A DNA stretch of 64,000 nt from positions 1-64,000 of the forward strand of contig CAMQDS010000010.1 in the NCBI GenBank assembly GCA_946999645.1, read 5' to 3'. The notes beneath the pieces were generated by a model. The model was not told the DNA's origin and ran no database searches. It worked only from the letters and a program-made list of their open reading frames with translations. This document shows, in pieces, positions 26,073-35,881 of this stretch (position 1 is its first letter; every line of letters begins with the position of its first letter). Origin of the DNA: an uncultured Bacteroidales bacterium (lineage in GTDB: Bacteria; Bacteroidota; Bacteroidia; Bacteroidales; UBA932). A program made the translations under genes and the position numbers.

Positions 26073-27407
26073 ATGCACACTATAAAGGCAATCACAAATA
26101 TTAAATCATATCTTGGAACGATATGCCTTTGCATTCTGATGTCTTGTTTACATCTCACATTACAGGCACAAGTTACACTTGATAAATGCAAAGAATTGTC
26201 GAGAAAAAATTATCCCGCAATTAGGCAATTTTCATTGATTGAAAAAGCAAGAGAATATTCCTTGAAAAACGCAGCACTTTCATGGGTGCCGAAAGTAACA
26301 ATAGGACTTGAAGGAACAATCCAAAACAATGTCCCTACTCTTCCTGATAAATTAAATCCTTTTCTAAAAATGGCAAATATTTCTTCAAATAAGATGCAAA
26401 AAGGTCAGTACAAAGGGTTTATAGATATTAGCCAGACAATATGGGATGGTGGAAAATCTAAAACAGACAGGGATATTGCAAGATTTGAAGCTTTAGAAAA
26501 CAAGGCAGAAGTAGAAACCACCCTATATGAAGTAGAGAGTAAAATAGAAGAATTGTATTTTTCTATTTTATTAATTGACAATGGTATTAAGCAGACTAAT
26601 GGTCGTTTAGCGTTGCTTAATTCTAATTACGACAAAATTCTTTCCTATGTTAAAAATGGAATTGCAATGACAAGCGATGCAGATGCCATAGAAGCAGAAA
26701 TACTTTCTGTCAAGCAAGGACTGTTGCAATTGAAATCATCACGATTATCCTACATACATATGTTAGGACTTTTCACTGGCAAAAACCTGGAAAATGAAGA
26801 GTTTGAATTACCAAGTCTTCCATCAAGATTGAATTCAAATGATTGTAACAGACCTGAAATTGAATACTTTAATGCATGTATAAATAAATCAAATGCCCAA
26901 AGCAAATTATTAGACGTGGCAATTATGCCTAAAATAGGACTGTTTGCACAAACATTCTATGGCTATCCTGGATTTGACTATTTCAATAGTATTATGAGCA
27001 AAGATTTATCTTTTAATGCCATTGCAGGAATACGTCTTGTGTGGGACATCAGCCCCTTTACTACAAGAAAAGTAAGAAAGGCAGAAATAAGTACTGCTAA
27101 AGAAAAAATTATGATTCAAAAAGAGACTTTTCTTTTCAATATGAACCTACAATCAGAAAGCCAGAATATAGAAATAAGTAGACTTAAAAATTTACTTATT
27201 GATGATGATAAAATCATAGAATTGAGAACTAATATAAGGAAAGCTGAAGAATCAAAACTTCAAAACGGTATAATAGATATTACGGATTTACTTGCAAAAA
27301 TTACAGCCGAACATGATGCCGTAATGAATAAAAATAATCATGAAATAGAATTGCTTAGAGCCGCATACGCTCTTAAACATATAAATAATACACATTCAAA
27401 TGAATAA
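26073..27407 (+). CDS. TolC-family outer-membrane efflux protein
   Basis: Outer-membrane channel of a tripartite exporter. The ATG at 26073 is preferred to an in-frame TTG at 26070. An N-terminal signal (ICLCILMSCLHLTLQAQ) is followed by two repeats of long helices and barrel strands, including the barrel strand QYKGFIDISQTIWDGGKS, the usual TolC repeat with the conserved QxxWDGG. The C-terminal helix region runs IELRTNIRKAEESKLQNGIIDITDLLAKI. The 444 aa length is normal. It overlaps the HlyD-like gene by 8 bp, and the next five genes follow without gaps, so channel, adaptor and ABC pump form one operon. Confidence 0.88.
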   Translation: MHTIKAITNIKSYLGTICLCILMSCLHLTLQAQVTLDKCKELSRKNYPAIRQFSLIEKAREYSLKNAALSWVPKVTIGLEGTIQNNVPTLPDKLNPFLKMANISSNKMQKGQYKGFIDISQTIWDGGKSKTDRDIARFEALENKAEVETTLYEVESKIEELYFSILLIDNGIKQTNGRLALLNSNYDKILSYVKNGIAMTSDADAIEAEILSVKQGLLQLKSSRLSYIHMLGLFTGKNLENEEFELPSLPSRLNSNDCNRPEIEYFNACINKSNAQSKLLDVAIMPKIGLFAQTFYGYPGFDYFNSIMSKDLSFNAIAGIRLVWDISPFTTRKVRKAEISTAKEKIMIQKETFLFNMNLQSESQNIEISRLKNLLIDDDKIIELRTNIRKAEESKLQNGIIDITDLLAKITAEHDAVMNKNNHEIELLRAAYALKHINNTHSNE

Positions 27408-28287
27408 GGTACTGATTTTAATAATTCCAGTTCTGCTTATTGCAGGATGTGGTTCAGATAAAGACTATTTTGCCGAGGGAACATTTGAAGCCACGGAAAT
27501 AACTATATCTTCTGAAGAAAGCGGAAAAATAATAAGTTTAGACATTAATGAGGGAGATTTTATTAAGGCTGATAAAACAGTAGGAATTATAGATACTGTT
27601 CAATTTCATTTAAAGAAACTGCAACTCGAACACCAACTGACTGCTACCATTAAAAGCAGACCCAATGTAGAAGCACAGCTATCTTCTCTCAATACAAGAC
27701 TTGACAATTTAAAAAAGGAGAAAAAACGAATTGAGTACTTACTTAAAGATGGAGCTGCAACAACTAAACAATTAGATGATATAAATGCATCAATAGATTT
27801 AACTAAAAGCAATATATCTACATTAAAATCAACTCTTGACAATACGATCTCGTCAATTGATGCCAACTCTGAGTCAATTAGAACAGGTATTGAACAAGTA
27901 GAAGATTGTATCAAAAAGTGTCATATCAAATCTCCTATTACTGGGACAATTCTTACTAAATATGCTCTTCAAGGTGAATTGGCTATTATGGGAAGACCTC
28001 TTTTTAAAATAGCAGATTTAGACAATATGTTCTTGAGGGCTTATTTTACATCATCTCAACTTGCAAATATAAAAATCGGTCAGAAAGTCAAAGTTATTGC
28101 AGATTTCGGAGGTGAAAACCATTATGAATATCCTGGGACTATTTCATGGATTTCTGAGGAATGTGAATTTACCCCAAAATCAATTCAAACAAAAGATTCT
28201 CGTTCTAATTTAGTATATGCTGTTAAGATAAAAGTCAAAAATGATGGAAGAATTAAAATAGGGTTTTCAGGTAAAGTAGTGCTGTAA
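27400..28287 (+). CDS. HlyD/YbhG-type periplasmic adaptor lipoprotein
   Basis: Membrane fusion protein joining the ABC pump to the TolC-like channel. The protein starts MNKVLILIIPVLLIAGC, with a lipobox Cys at 17. The first half of a lipoyl (biotinyl-like) domain (GKIISLDINEGDFIKADKTVGIIDT) is followed by a coiled-coil hairpin (~75-170), the second lipoyl half (CHIKSPITGTILTKYALQGELAIMG) and a beta-barrel domain. The 295-residue size is close to E. coli YbhG. It overlaps the TolC-like gene and abuts the first ATPase gene. Confidence 0.88.
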   Translation: MNKVLILIIPVLLIAGCGSDKDYFAEGTFEATEITISSEESGKIISLDINEGDFIKADKTVGIIDTVQFHLKKLQLEHQLTATIKSRPNVEAQLSSLNTRLDNLKKEKKRIEYLLKDGAATTKQLDDINASIDLTKSNISTLKSTLDNTISSIDANSESIRTGIEQVEDCIKKCHIKSPITGTILTKYALQGELAIMGRPLFKIADLDNMFLRAYFTSSQLANIKIGQKVKVIADFGGENHYEYPGTISWISEECEFTPKSIQTKDSRSNLVYAVKIKVKNDGRIKIGFSGKVVL

Positions 28288-29214
28288 ATGATAAATGAAA
28301 ATTCCATATCTGTAAGCAATCTTACAAAAATGTATGGCAAAACCATGGCTGTCAATAATGTTTCTTTTGAGGCAGGTTATGGAGAAATATTCGGTTTAAT
28401 CGGTCCTGATGGAGCAGGAAAAACAACGATATTCAAAATTCTTTCTACTTTGCTTTCCCCGAAGGAAGGAAAAGTCTTAGTCGCTGGTTATGATGTTGTT
28501 AAGGAATACAAAACCATCCGAAATATCATAGGATATATGCCTGGAAAGTCATCACTTTATGGAGATTTAACCATTACAGAACATCTTGAATTTTTTGCTT
28601 CTCTTTTTAAATCAGATTTAAATGAAAGTTATTCTCTAATTGAACCTATATACAAACAATTAGAGCCTTTTAAGAACAGGCAAGCAGGGAAACTGTCAGG
28701 GGGAATGAAGCAAAAATTGGCTCTTTGTTGCGCACTTATTCATAGACCTAAAATACTATTCTTGGATGAACCCACAACTGGAGTTGATGCAGTATCCAGA
28801 AAAGAGTTCTGGGACTTACTAAAAAACTTTAAAGATAAGGGACTTTCCATAATGGTATCTACTCCTTATATGGATGAAGCAGGCAAATGCGATCGTATAG
28901 GATTAATTCACAATGGATCTATTTTGGATATAGACACTCCAGAAGGAATTAAGAAACACTATACAGAAACTCTATATGCTATTAAATGTGATAAAATGTA
29001 TGAGGCACTCAAAGCCGCAAGGGAATGCAGCAATGTAAAAGTTTGTTACATCTCTGGTAATAATCACCATATTGTAGCAAACGATAATTTCAGCCCTGAA
29101 ATCTTTATCAAAGAAATGGAAAATAAAGGATTGAGTAATATTAAGATAGACCGTATCTCTGCAGATATAGAAGATGTATTCATAAATCTAATGGGAGGAA
29201 AATCTAATGCTTGA
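28288..29214 (+). CDS. ABC exporter ATPase 1 (YbhF N-terminal-half type, degenerate H-loop)
   Basis: A 308-residue ABC-2 type ATPase. Walker A GPDGAGKTT, signature LSGGMKQKLAL, Walker B ILFLDEPTTGVDA. The Q-loop region reads GYMPGKSSLYGDL without the usual Gln. The switch position reads MVSTPYMDEA, with Pro where the H-loop His is normally found. This is the pattern of the first nucleotide-binding domain of YbhF-like proteins. It probably pairs with the next ATPase to form an asymmetric dimer. It ends in a short regulatory domain (~215-308). The stop overlaps the next start by 8 bp, and a purine-rich GGGAGG lies before that start. Confidence 0.9.
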   Translation: MINENSISVSNLTKMYGKTMAVNNVSFEAGYGEIFGLIGPDGAGKTTIFKILSTLLSPKEGKVLVAGYDVVKEYKTIRNIIGYMPGKSSLYGDLTITEHLEFFASLFKSDLNESYSLIEPIYKQLEPFKNRQAGKLSGGMKQKLALCCALIHRPKILFLDEPTTGVDAVSRKEFWDLLKNFKDKGLSIMVSTPYMDEAGKCDRIGLIHNGSILDIDTPEGIKKHYTETLYAIKCDKMYEALKAARECSNVKVCYISGNNHHIVANDNFSPEIFIKEMENKGLSNIKIDRISADIEDVFINLMGGKSNA

Positions 29215-29953
29215 AAGTAGTAATATTATTTCAGTTAAAAATCTGACTAAACGTTTTGGAAATTTTACTGCTGTAGATAATATTTCTTTCGATGTAAAAA
29301 AAGGTGAGATTTTTGGTTTTCTTGGAGCAAACGGGGCTGGTAAGACTACAGCAATGAGAATGCTTTGTGGGTTAAGTTTCCCTACTTCTGGAGAAGGTAC
29401 TGTGGCAGGATTTGATATAAATCATGATGGAGAATTGATCAAACGACATATAGGCTATATGTGTCAGAAATTTTCACTCTACGATGATCTTACTGTAAGA
29501 GAAAATATGCAATTATATGGTGGAATTTACCGCCTTAAAAAGCAAGTTCTGAATGAGAGGATTGAAAGCATACTAAAGCGTTTGGATTTCGCAACTATCG
29601 GAAATACTTTAGTAGGGTCAATTCCTACTGGATGGAAACAGAAACTTGCATTTTCTGTGTCTACTATACATTCACCAGAAATAGTATTTCTTGATGAACC
29701 AACAGGAGGCGTTGATCCAGTTACTCGCAGACAATTTTGGGAAATGATTTATGGGGCAGCGGCAGAAGGTATGACAGTATTTGTGACCACTCACTATATG
29801 GATGAGGCTGAATATTGTTCAAGAGTTTCAATAATGGTAAACGGAAAGATAACGGCTATTGGTACGCCGTCAGAACTTAAGAAAAAATTTAATGCCCATT
29901 CTATGGATAAAGTGTTCCGAATGCTGGCAGGAAATTCAAATAGAGGAGAATAA
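29207..29953 (+). CDS. ABC exporter ATPase 2 (YbhF C-terminal-half type, degenerate signature)
   Basis: A 248-residue ATPase with Walker A GANGAGKTT, Q-loop GYMCQKFSLYDDLT, Walker B IVFLDEPTGGVDP and the H-loop His in VTTHYMDEAEYC. The signature motif is degenerate, reading SIPTGWKQKLAF in place of LSGGQ. This complements the first ATPase, which keeps LSGG but lacks the H-loop His. Together they would make one canonical and one degenerate site, as in the fused YbhF. The permease gene starts 1 bp after the stop codon. Confidence 0.9.
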   Translation: MLESSNIISVKNLTKRFGNFTAVDNISFDVKKGEIFGFLGANGAGKTTAMRMLCGLSFPTSGEGTVAGFDINHDGELIKRHIGYMCQKFSLYDDLTVRENMQLYGGIYRLKKQVLNERIESILKRLDFATIGNTLVGSIPTGWKQKLAFSVSTIHSPEIVFLDEPTGGVDPVTRRQFWEMIYGAAAEGMTVFVTTHYMDEAEYCSRVSIMVNGKITAIGTPSELKKKFNAHSMDKVFRMLAGNSNRGE

Positions 29954-29954
29954 T

Positions 29955-31046
29955 ATGACTACTGAACTTATTGCCTTCATAAAAAAAGAGACCTGGCACA
30001 TAATAAGGGACAAAAGGACAGTTATGATAATGTTAATACTGCCTATTATTATGATGATTCTTTTTGGTTTTGCAATAAGAACAGATGTGGATAATGTAAA
30101 AATTGCCGTCATCATACCTCATAATTCTGAGATGATACGCAGACAAATCGCAAAACTTGAAAGTAATCCACATTTTATAATTATAGGAAGTACATCTCAT
30201 AGAAATATAGATGAAGTTTTCAGAAAAGGAGAAGCTGATGCAATAATTGAATTCGCCAAAGACTATGACAGAATAATGAGTGATGATAACGTTACAAATA
30301 AGTCTTCTGCCGTTCAGTTCATAGTCGATGCTTCCAATTCCAATACTGCAATGACGATTGCTTCATACTTGAATGAAGCATTTTTAAAAGGAGAGATGGC
30401 AGCACAAAAGCCTGTTGTAAATATGCTGTACAATCCAGAAATGAAGAGTGCATATAATTTTGTTCCAGGCATAATGGGATTGATATTCATCTTGATTTGT
30501 ACAATGATGACTTCTGTTTCTATTGTAAGAGAAAAAGAAACTGGAACAATGGAGGTAATCTTAATTTCCCCTGTCAAGACAGTCAATATCATAGCGGCAA
30601 AGATGATTCCTTATTTCCTGTTATCATGTATCAACCTTGCAACTATCTTGATTATAGCAAAATTCATGTTAGGTGTTCCCCTATCAGGCAATCTTACTGG
30701 TATCATATTCCTGTCTTTACTCTACATTGTTCTATCCTTGACTTTAGGTATACTTATATCCTTGATAACCACAAAACAAAGTATTGCTCTTATTGTTTCA
30801 GGTATGCTGATGATGATGCCATGTATGATATTATCCGGAATGTTATTTCCTCTGGAGAATATTCCTTGGTTTCTTAAATGGCTTTCATATATAATACCGG
30901 CAAGATGGTATATAGATGCAATGAAAAAACTGATGATTGAAGGGACCACATTCAGTGCCGTTCTAATACATACTATAATAATGTCATGTATGATAATAAT
31001 AAATGTAACGGCTTCCCTACTGACATTCAAAGATAAATTAGATTGA
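29955..31046 (+). CDS. ABC-2 type permease (YbhS-like)
   Basis: A 363-residue inner-membrane permease starting MTTELIAFIKKETWHIIRDK at the ATG at 29955, just after a GAGGAG ribosome-binding-like sequence. The frame is open further upstream inside the ATPase gene, but that part is not coding. One N-terminal helix (~27-45) is followed by a large periplasmic domain (~50-175) and five C-terminal helices. The ABC-2 motif REKETGTMEVILISPV lies between helices two and three. The substrate is unknown; drugs, lipids or other amphiphiles are typical of the YbhFSR family. Confidence 0.88.
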   Translation: MTTELIAFIKKETWHIIRDKRTVMIMLILPIIMMILFGFAIRTDVDNVKIAVIIPHNSEMIRRQIAKLESNPHFIIIGSTSHRNIDEVFRKGEADAIIEFAKDYDRIMSDDNVTNKSSAVQFIVDASNSNTAMTIASYLNEAFLKGEMAAQKPVVNMLYNPEMKSAYNFVPGIMGLIFILICTMMTSVSIVREKETGTMEVILISPVKTVNIIAAKMIPYFLLSCINLATILIIAKFMLGVPLSGNLTGIIFLSLLYIVLSLTLGILISLITTKQSIALIVSGMLMMMPCMILSGMLFPLENIPWFLKWLSYIIPARWYIDAMKKLMIEGTTFSAVLIHTIIMSCMIIINVTASLLTFKDKLD

Positions 31047-31047
31047 T

Positions 31048-32151
31048 ATGAGCATTCTTGGAGTACTTTTAAGAAAAGAATTTCTGCAATTCGGAAGAAA
31101 CAAGTTTTTTCCACGAATGGTCTTAATCTTCCCTATATTGATAATGCTGCTACTTCCATGGGTTACAACTATGGATATAAAGCACATAAATGTAGGATTG
31201 GTAGATAAGGACAATTCTACTTTATCACATAGAATTATTTCTAAATTATCCCATTCGGAATATTTTACATTATCAGGTATATATAACAGTTATAATGAGG
31301 CTTTTAGGATACTCGAAACTGGGAAAACCGATATAATTCTTGAAATTCCATCCGGATATGAGAAATCAATTATAAGCGGCACGCCTAAACGTACCTGTAT
31401 TTCAGCAAATTCTGTTAATGCTACAAAAGGTAGTTTTGGGGCACAGTATCTCAGTAGGATAGTAATTAACAGCGGAAAAGATTTTATTACCGCATCAGGT
31501 ATGAACGTCCCCTCTAACCTTACGACTACATTTTTTTTGTATAATCCATATATGGAATACAGAAATATAATGATACCAGCATTTTTTGTAATTCTGATGA
31601 TACTGATTTGCGGATTTTTACCAGGACTTAATATTATAAATGAAAAGGAAACTGGAACAATAGAGCAGATAAATGTAACACCTGTCAATTCGTTTACATT
31701 CATAATGGCTAAAATAATTCCATATTGGATAATAGGATTTTTCGTCTTAACGCTGTCAATTATTATAGCCTGGCTTATCTATGGATTATTACCTATAGGC
31801 TCCTTAATTGATATATATTTTTCTTCAGCTCTGTTTTTGTTTTTCATATCTGGCTTTGGAGTAATTTGTGCAAATATATCTTCAACCATGCTTCAAGGTA
31901 TGCTCATAATGTTTTTCTTCATTATGGTAAACCTGCTTATGAGTGGACTTCTAACGCCTGTCTCTTCAATGCCTCGATGGGCACAATACATAGCGGCTAT
32001 TCTTCCTCCCAAATATTTTATTGAAATAATGAGAGGAATCTACCTTAAAGGAGCAACTCTTACTGATATGTGGCAGAGTTATACAGCCTTAGGTGTCTTT
32101 GCAATAATTACAGATATAATAGCCGCCCTTACATACCGAAAAAGAATATAA
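31048..32151 (+). CDS. ABC-2 type permease (YbhR-like)
   Basis: A 367-residue paralogue of the preceding permease with the same layout: helix at ~23-42, periplasmic domain (~45-170) and five C-terminal helices, with the motif NEKETGTIEQINVTPV. The two form the membrane channel of the exporter. It is the last gene of the operon, starting 1 bp after the previous stop. Confidence 0.88.
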   Translation: MSILGVLLRKEFLQFGRNKFFPRMVLIFPILIMLLLPWVTTMDIKHINVGLVDKDNSTLSHRIISKLSHSEYFTLSGIYNSYNEAFRILETGKTDIILEIPSGYEKSIISGTPKRTCISANSVNATKGSFGAQYLSRIVINSGKDFITASGMNVPSNLTTTFFLYNPYMEYRNIMIPAFFVILMILICGFLPGLNIINEKETGTIEQINVTPVNSFTFIMAKIIPYWIIGFFVLTLSIIIAWLIYGLLPIGSLIDIYFSSALFLFFISGFGVICANISSTMLQGMLIMFFFIMVNLLMSGLLTPVSSMPRWAQYIAAILPPKYFIEIMRGIYLKGATLTDMWQSYTALGVFAIITDIIAALTYRKRI

Positions 32152-32200
32152 TTACTACCTTTTAAAGGTATCCAAAATCCCTTTTTGCAATGTTTTAAAA

Positions 32201-32231
32201 ATTGCGGATTACTTGCAAATTTGTATCTTTG
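32201..32231 (+). promoter_or_regulatory. Predicted Bacteroidota promoter of the COG0523 gene
   Basis: ATTG (32201-32204), 19 bases, then TATCTTTG (32224-32231), a near-consensus -33/-7 pair 26 bp before the start codon. Confidence 0.6.
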
Positions 32232-32257
32232 TAAGATTTTAATCATATATATGAAGT

Positions 32258-33436
32258 ATGTTCAGTCAGAATAATAAAACTATACCTGTACTTCTTCTTA
32301 CAGGTTATCTTGGAAGCGGAAAAACCACTTTGGTAAATAGAATATTGTCAAATAAAAGAGGAATCAAGTTTGCGGTAATAGTAAATGACATAGGAGAGGT
32401 TAATATTGATGCAGATCTAATAGAAAAAGGTGGTGTTGTAGGCAAAAAAGATGATAGTCTTCTTGCCCTTCAGAACGGATGTATATGCTGCACTCTTAAG
32501 GCTGATTTAATTGAACAACTAAAAGAAATTACTGCACAAAATCGTTTTGATTACATAGTAATTGAAGCCAGTGGTATATGTGAGCCTGAACCAATCGCTC
32601 AGACTATTTGTTCAATACCAATGCTTGAACCTCAGTATTCAGAAAGAACTTTTCCTCGACTCGACTGCATAGTAACGGTAGTAGATGCGCTGAGAATGCA
32701 AAGTGAATTTAATTGTGGTGATACCCTGCCACTACGCAATTTCGATGAAGAGGACCTGGAAAATCTTGTAATCCAACAAATAGAATTCTGCAATATTATA
32801 ATTCTCAATAAAGCATCTGAAGTAAAACCAGAAGAATTGGCAAGGATAAAAACAATAGTACATACCTTGCAACCTAAGGCAGAAATACTTACAAGTGATT
32901 TTGGAGATGTGGACTTAGATAAGTTGCTGAATACTGGACTATTCAATTTCGACAAAACTGCAACATCAGCAGCGTGGATTTCCGAAATAGAGGGACACCA
33001 TGAAGAAGAAAATGAAGAGGAACATCACCACGAACATCACCACGAACATGAAGGCGGTGAAGTGGAAGAATATGGTATAGGCACCTTTGTATACTACAGA
33101 CGTCCTGCCTTTGATATCAATAAGTTCGATGCATTTGTGGCTAAAAGATGGCCTAAAAATGTCATACGAGCAAAAGGTATATGCTACTTCAATGATGAAA
33201 AGAACAAGTGTTATCTATTTGAGCAGGCAGGTATTCAAAAAACAATAAAAGATGCAGGTCTATGGTTCGCTAATCTTCCACAGTGGCAGTTAGAAGAAAT
33301 GATGGCAAAAGACAGTAATCTAAAAAGAGATTGGGATGATAAATATGGAGACAGAATGATTAAAATTGTCTTCATAGGTCAGCATCTTGATAAAGAAAAA
33401 CTTTCAAAAGAACTTGATAATTGTCTTGAATCATAA
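32258..33436 (+). CDS. COG0523 (CobW/ZNG1/YjiA-like) metallochaperone GTPase
   Basis: A 392-residue G3E-family GTPase that inserts or traffics a metal ion, usually zinc. Walker A is GYLGSGKTT, and the metal-binding CxCC motif is GCICC (Cys75, Cys77, Cys78). The guanine-specificity motif is ILNKASE. A His/Glu-rich metal-binding linker (~247-268, about nine His) connects to the CobW C-terminal domain (~275-385). An ATG at 32251 is out of frame; the start at 32258 fits the N-terminus KTIPVLLLTGYLGSGKTT. Zinc-limitation control is common for this family, but no Zur-like site was recognised by eye. Confidence 0.9.
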   Translation: MFSQNNKTIPVLLLTGYLGSGKTTLVNRILSNKRGIKFAVIVNDIGEVNIDADLIEKGGVVGKKDDSLLALQNGCICCTLKADLIEQLKEITAQNRFDYIVIEASGICEPEPIAQTICSIPMLEPQYSERTFPRLDCIVTVVDALRMQSEFNCGDTLPLRNFDEEDLENLVIQQIEFCNIIILNKASEVKPEELARIKTIVHTLQPKAEILTSDFGDVDLDKLLNTGLFNFDKTATSAAWISEIEGHHEEENEEEHHHEHHHEHEGGEVEEYGIGTFVYYRRPAFDINKFDAFVAKRWPKNVIRAKGICYFNDEKNKCYLFEQAGIQKTIKDAGLWFANLPQWQLEEMMAKDSNLKRDWDDKYGDRMIKIVFIGQHLDKEKLSKELDNCLES

Positions 33437-33465
33437 ATAGTCTCCCATTTTTAATATATATTGTA

Positions 33466-33473
33466 TATCTTTG
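33466..33473 (+). promoter_or_regulatory. Predicted -7 element before the OM barrel/pot operon
   Basis: TATCTTTG matches TAnnTTTG, 36 bp before the ATG at 33510. No clear -33 box. Confidence 0.45.
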
Positions 33474-33509
33474 CAAAATTATTAATTAAGTGAACCTTTA
33501 TGCGTACAA

Positions 33510-34466
33510 ATGAAGAGAGTGATTGTTTTGACAGTTTCCATTCTGTACTGCTTCCTTGTATACTCTCAAGAGGCTGACAATTATGATAAGAGTGCCGTAG
33601 TTTCCATAATTACGAGACTTGATTGCAATCCTCATATCAAGCCCACTCTCTATTCCTCATTTGAAGGAAATATTTCACGCAATTTATCACTTTATATATG
33701 CAACCATTGGTTATCCGATGCTCCTGCTGAATTATATAGAAATACCCTGCATAGTGATAATCTAAATTGGGTAGATTTTGCCAATATAACATATCACATT
33801 AATCGCTTTTACGTAAAGGCAGGTAAAGATATGATACCTGCCACAGGATTAGAAAATGATGAGAATGATTATGATGCTCATTCCGAAATGTTATCATCAT
33901 TTTGGAATTACTCGAATTCTTATCAATGGGGATTAAGTGCAGGATATACTTCACAAAACAAGAAAAACTCATTTAGTATCCAAATTTCTGCTTCTCCTTT
34001 CGGTATCCACCCCTTCACAAGCGGTCTTTACTGCTATAGCGGTGAGTGGAGAGGAAGTTATGGTGTATTTAGAACAATATGGAGTGCAAACGCAATAGAG
34101 ACACAAAAAGGTCAATTCCAATATGTAGTAACACTTGGACAAGAAGTTTCAATTAGAAATTTCAAATTAGGAATCGACTATATGAATAAAGTAGGAGATG
34201 AAGAGAATATAATTTCAGATGGAACTTCAATAATTGTAAGGAATTCTTATGTATCTGATAATAAGAAATTTGAAGCAAAATTAAACATCGGAATGGATAA
34301 ACATGCAAAACTCAAACCTACATTCTTGTGCGGAATTGCTTTACACTGGTTTCCATTTAACAATAAATCTCTAAGATTGCATGTAGTAACAGGTTATAAT
34401 ACTAAAACTAAAATTATAGGGCATACTATAGGAGCAATCTACTATTTCAATTTAAAAGTATTTTAG
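33510..34466 (+). CDS. Outer-membrane beta-barrel protein heading the polyamine operon
   Basis: A 318-residue protein with signal peptide MKRVIVLTVSILYCFLVYSQ and cleavage near Gln20. The rest is alternating amphipathic strands rich in Tyr, Trp and Ser, ending IGAIYYFNLKVF, with the C-terminal aromatic expected of outer-membrane barrels. I cannot name the family; it looks like a small porin of about 14-16 strands. It lies 17 bp upstream of potA on the same strand, so an outer-membrane route for polyamines, or co-regulation with their uptake, is the natural guess. This link is inference. Confidence 0.55.
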   Translation: MKRVIVLTVSILYCFLVYSQEADNYDKSAVVSIITRLDCNPHIKPTLYSSFEGNISRNLSLYICNHWLSDAPAELYRNTLHSDNLNWVDFANITYHINRFYVKAGKDMIPATGLENDENDYDAHSEMLSSFWNYSNSYQWGLSAGYTSQNKKNSFSIQISASPFGIHPFTSGLYCYSGEWRGSYGVFRTIWSANAIETQKGQFQYVVTLGQEVSIRNFKLGIDYMNKVGDEENIISDGTSIIVRNSYVSDNKKFEAKLNIGMDKHAKLKPTFLCGIALHWFPFNNKSLRLHVVTGYNTKTKIIGHTIGAIYYFNLKVF

Positions 34467-34483
34467 ATTTCAGATATAAGACA

Positions 34484-35881
34484 ATGGATAATAAAAAAGA
34501 GCTGATCATCGATATTGAAAATGTATCAAAATCATTTGCAGGTCAAAAAGTTTTAAATAATATCAGCCTGCACATAAAGAAGGGTGAATTTGTAACTTTT
34601 TTAGGTCCATCCGGATGTGGGAAAACTACTATGTTGCGTATAATAGCAGGATTCTTGCAACCTGATGAAGGCTCCATAATAATGGAGGGGAAGGAAATTT
34701 CCGATACTCCACCATATCTGCGTCCTCTTAATACGGTGTTCCAAAGATATGCACTGTTTCCTCACCTTGATGTTTATGACAATGTTGCTTTTGGTCTTAA
34801 ATTGATTAATACACCTGAAAATGAAATAGAAAAAAGAGTTAAGCGTGTGCTGCGTATAGTTGGTATGGCTGACTATGAAGACAGAGATGTTGAGTCACTT
34901 TCCGGTGGTCAACAACAAAGAGTAGCCATTGCCCGTGCTATCATAAACAGGCCAAAGGTTCTGCTCTTAGATGAACCGCTGGCTGCATTGGACCTTAAAA
35001 TGCGTAAGGATATGCAGATAGAGCTGAAAGAGATGCATGCAAAACTTGGAATAACTTTTATCTATGTTACTCATGACCAAGAAGAAGCCCTTACTCTGAG
35101 TGATACGGTTGTGGTTATGAATGAGGGGCAAATTCAGCAAATAGGATCTCCAAAAGACATTTACAATGAACCAGTTAATTCATTTGTAGCTGATTTTATA
35201 GGAGAAAGTAACATATTGAACGGACAAATGATAAAAGATCATTCAGTGTCATTTATAGGTAAAAAATTCCAGTGTATAGATGCAGGTTTTGGAGAAAATG
35301 TGCCAGTGGATGTTGTAATCCGTCCTGAAGATATACATATATCGAATAACAATATTGAAGAAATGCAATTTAGAGGTACAGTTACCTCATGCACATTCAA
35401 AGGCGTTCATTATGAAATGTACGTCAATACAGATAACGGATTTGAACTACAGATACAGAATTATTTTGCATTTGAAGAAGGTACTGAGGTTGGAATGTCT
35501 ATTAGGCCTGAGGATATTCAGGTAATGAAAAAGGAAAGAAATTGCAATACTTTCAGCGGGGTTATGGAAGCAACAGACAAGGTCAGCATAATAGGAGGTA
35601 CTTTTTCTTGCAGGAATATAAATTCTCCTATTGGTAAAAAAGTAACCGTAACAGTAGACTTTGACAAAGTGGAACTTTTAGATGAGCCAGAAAACGGTAT
35701 TTTGGAGGGCGAAGTGCATTTTATCCTTTATAAAGGAAATCACTACCATCTTACAATTAGAACAACAGAAGGTTTTGATATATATGTTGATACAAATGAT
35801 GTATGGGATAAAGGAGATAAGGTTGGTATCAATATAGCTTCTAAAAATCTCAATATAAGGGAAGAAGATGAAAATAATTAA
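34484..35881 (+). CDS. potA: Spermidine/putrescine ABC transporter ATPase
   Basis: A 465-residue ATPase energising polyamine uptake. Walker A GPSGCGKTT, Q-loop VFQRYALFPHLDVYDNVAFG, signature LSGGQQQRVAIARA, Walker B VLLLDEPLAALD and H-loop VTHDQEEAL. After ~235 residues come TOBE-type beta domains, longer than in E. coli PotA (378 aa). VVIRPEDIHI and MSIRPEDIQV show the TOBE module is duplicated. The stop overlaps potB by 14 bp. The four pot genes form a compact operon. Confidence 0.93.
   Translation: MDNKKELIIDIENVSKSFAGQKVLNNISLHIKKGEFVTFLGPSGCGKTTMLRIIAGFLQPDEGSIIMEGKEISDTPPYLRPLNTVFQRYALFPHLDVYDNVAFGLKLINTPENEIEKRVKRVLRIVGMADYEDRDVESLSGGQQQRVAIARAIINRPKVLLLDEPLAALDLKMRKDMQIELKEMHAKLGITFIYVTHDQEEALTLSDTVVVMNEGQIQQIGSPKDIYNEPVNSFVADFIGESNILNGQMIKDHSVSFIGKKFQCIDAGFGENVPVDVVIRPEDIHISNNNIEEMQFRGTVTSCTFKGVHYEMYVNTDNGFELQIQNYFAFEEGTEVGMSIRPEDIQVMKKERNCNTFSGVMEATDKVSIIGGTFSCRNINSPIGKKVTVTVDFDKVELLDEPENGILEGEVHFILYKGNHYHLTIRTTEGFDIYVDTNDVWDKGDKVGINIASKNLNIREEDENN

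Noticed and set aside
29859..29954. Upstream extension of the first ABC-2 permease starting inside the ATPase gene
   Set aside because: The added residues are out-of-frame ATPase sequence; the ATG at 29955 follows a good ribosome-binding-like sequence and gives a typical permease N-terminus.
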